DNA of 8,382 bases from an uncultured Porphyromonadaceae bacterium (GTDB lineage: Bacteria > Bacteroidota > Bacteroidia > Bacteroidales > Muribaculaceae), in assembly GCA_947174155.1 (NCBI GenBank), contig CAMWHX010000036.1, positions 1-8,382 on the forward strand. The letters run 5' to 3'. Of the stretch, positions 7,363-8,382 are shown piece by piece. Under the pieces are notes generated by a model that was given only the letters and a program-made list of their open reading frames with translations, was not told where the DNA came from and searched no databases. The translations under genes and the position numbers were made by a program. Position 1 is the first letter of the stretch; each line of letters opens with the position of its first letter.

Positions 7363-8256
7363 ATGGGTAAACACGCGTATCTGATACTGGCTCACAAGAA
7401 TTTCGGTCAGCTCCGCAAGCTTATCGAACTGCTTGACCATCCGCGCAACGATATCTTCGTGCACGTGGATGCCAAGGCCGTCGATTTCCGCCCGGAGGAG
7501 TGGCGTGACGTCACGCGCCGATCGCAACTGCATATCCTCCCCCGGCGAATATCCGTCAACTGGGGTGGAGTCAGCATCATGCGCAGTGAACTTGCCCTCC
7601 TCAAAGCCTCCACCGGTGCCGACCGGTACGACTATTATCATCTCCTCTCGGGGATGGACCTGCCGATAAAGTCGCAAGATGAGGTACATAAGTTTTTTGA
7701 CACTCATAAAGGATATGAGTTTATCAATCTCTGGGAATTCAAGAAGTCGACGTGGAGCCGCTTCCGATATTACAGTATCTTCCCCGAGGGGGAGGGGAAG
7801 TTTCGCACCCGTATAGTCAACCATATCTTCAAGGGATTGCAGATGGCTGTCGGGTATCAGATCAACCGCGATGTGGAATTTCGGTTCGGCTCGCAGTGGT
7901 TCAGCATAACCGACGGCCTGGCCCGGTATGTGGTGGAGCATGAGAATTGGCTGGAGAGGGTCTTCCGCCATACCACAACATGTGATGAGATCTTCCTCCC
8001 GACACTGGTCGGGAATTCACCCTTCCGCGACAAGCTTTTTGTCACTGATCCCGTGCAGAATCAGAGGGAGGTCAATCTCGCCAATATGCGTTTCATCGAC
8101 TGGACTCGCGGTGAGAGCATACGTCATCCCTGGACTTTCAGGGAGGATGATATGGAACTTTTGGAGAGTGTGCCTCATCTGTGGGCACGCAAATTTGATG
8201 AGACAGTCGACGCCGGGATCATCGACCGAGTGTATAATAAACTCAGACAACCATGA
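7363..8256 (+). CDS. GT14 family glycosyltransferase (core-2/I-branching enzyme type)
   Basis: A 297-residue protein of the Branch family (PF02485, CAZy GT14), inverting transferases typified by beta-1,6-N-acetylglucosaminyl- and xylosyltransferases. The N-terminus KHAYLILAHKN (3-13) and FVHVDAK (32-38) are typical. Further family blocks are YYHLLSGMDLPIK at 91-103, GSQWFSIT at 176-183, CDEIFLPTLVGNSPF at 207-221, FIDW at 244-247 and LWARKFD at 273-279. It has no membrane anchor, unlike eukaryotic Golgi relatives, so it probably acts in the cytoplasm on a lipid-linked or growing glycan. It starts 23 bases after the previous gene, and its TGA overlaps the ATG of the next gene (ATGA). Sugar specificity is unknown. 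Length is normal for bacterial members. Confidence 0.93.
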   Translation: MGKHAYLILAHKNFGQLRKLIELLDHPRNDIFVHVDAKAVDFRPEEWRDVTRRSQLHILPRRISVNWGGVSIMRSELALLKASTGADRYDYYHLLSGMDLPIKSQDEVHKFFDTHKGYEFINLWEFKKSTWSRFRYYSIFPEGEGKFRTRIVNHIFKGLQMAVGYQINRDVEFRFGSQWFSITDGLARYVVEHENWLERVFRHTTTCDEIFLPTLVGNSPFRDKLFVTDPVQNQREVNLANMRFIDWTRGESIRHPWTFREDDMELLESVPHLWARKFDETVDAGIIDRVYNKLRQP

Positions 8257-8382
8257 AGTATCGGACAGCACGCGCGCTCATCAAGGGAGTCGCTCATCTG
8301 CCACTGCGCGTAATGTATGGTATCAGCGATTTGGCCGCCTTTATACTCCACCGTGTGGTGAAGTATCGCGTCGGAGTCGTAC
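8253..8382 (+). CDS. Probable lipid A biosynthesis / LpxL-type acyltransferase, N-terminal fragment
   Basis: Only 43 codons are visible before the right edge. The protein begins MKYRTARALIKGVAHLPLRV and continues MYGISDLAAFILHRVVKYRV. The pattern LPLRVMYGISDL followed by a hydrophobic stretch and VVKYRVGVV matches my recollection of the N-terminus of Bacteroidales lysophospholipid/lipid A acyltransferases (LpxL/HtrB family), which add secondary acyl chains at the inner membrane. The catalytic HX4D motif would lie beyond the window, so function rests on the N-terminal pattern and on context. The ATG overlaps the GT14 stop (ATGA), so it belongs to the same operon as the three glycan genes, pointing to LPS as the product they share. 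Confidence 0.72.
   Translation, partial: MKYRTARALIKGVAHLPLRVMYGISDLAAFILHRVVKYRVGVV

Noticed and set aside
1..8382. CRISPR arrays, insertion sequences, tRNA or rRNA genes, invertible promoters
   Set aside because: I saw no regularly spaced direct repeats, transposase-like frames, terminal inverted repeats or cloverleaf-type sequences. The window is almost fully occupied by ordinary genes.

Overview
The window looks like chromosomal DNA of a Bacteroidales bacterium, plausibly of the Muribaculaceae type. The reasons are moderately high GC, AT-rich leaders without Shine-Dalgarno sequences, a perfect TAnnTTTG promoter element (the Bacteroidota -7 box), a DUF3256 protein (a family known from Bacteroidales), and a GluRS with a [19 protein letters not shown] stretch that resembles Bacteroidota enzymes. 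The family and genus assignment is inference; no marker gene in the window settles it.

Left half (1-3768, minus strand): three genes are read leftwards as an apparent operon. They are a DEAD-box RNA helicase with a DbpA-type RNA-binding domain (3768-1882), a small secreted DUF3256 protein that starts one base after the helicase stop (1880-1185), and glutamyl-tRNA synthetase gltX (from 1160, cut by the left window edge). The operon pairs RNA remodelling and tRNA charging with an exported protein of unknown role.

Middle (3769-5626): a 173-bp divergent intergenic region separates the helicase from a plus-strand gene for a secreted C69-family dipeptidase. Its signal peptide should be cut just before Cys26, which would expose the catalytic N-terminal cysteine. 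The true start is at 3942; the longer frame from 3885 begins inside the predicted promoter. A bulged hairpin followed by six T residues at 5601-5626 is a convincing intrinsic terminator.

Right half (5640-8382, plus strand): a tightly packed cell-surface glycan or LPS cluster follows. It contains a LicD-family phosphotransferase (GTG start, with a perfect inverted repeat four bases upstream), a capsular-polysaccharide-synthesis/GT32-like glycosyltransferase (8-bp overlap), a GT14 core-2/I-branching type glycosyltransferase (23-bp gap), and the first 43 codons of a probable lipid A/LpxL-type acyltransferase (ATGA overlap, cut by the right edge). The likely theme is assembly and decoration of a lipid-linked surface glycan, but acceptor and donor sugars cannot be read from the sequence.

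I see no mobile elements, CRISPR arrays, tRNA or rRNA genes, and no strong sign of a wholly new system. The least-understood parts are the DUF3256 protein in the helicase-gltX operon and the substrate of the licD cluster.
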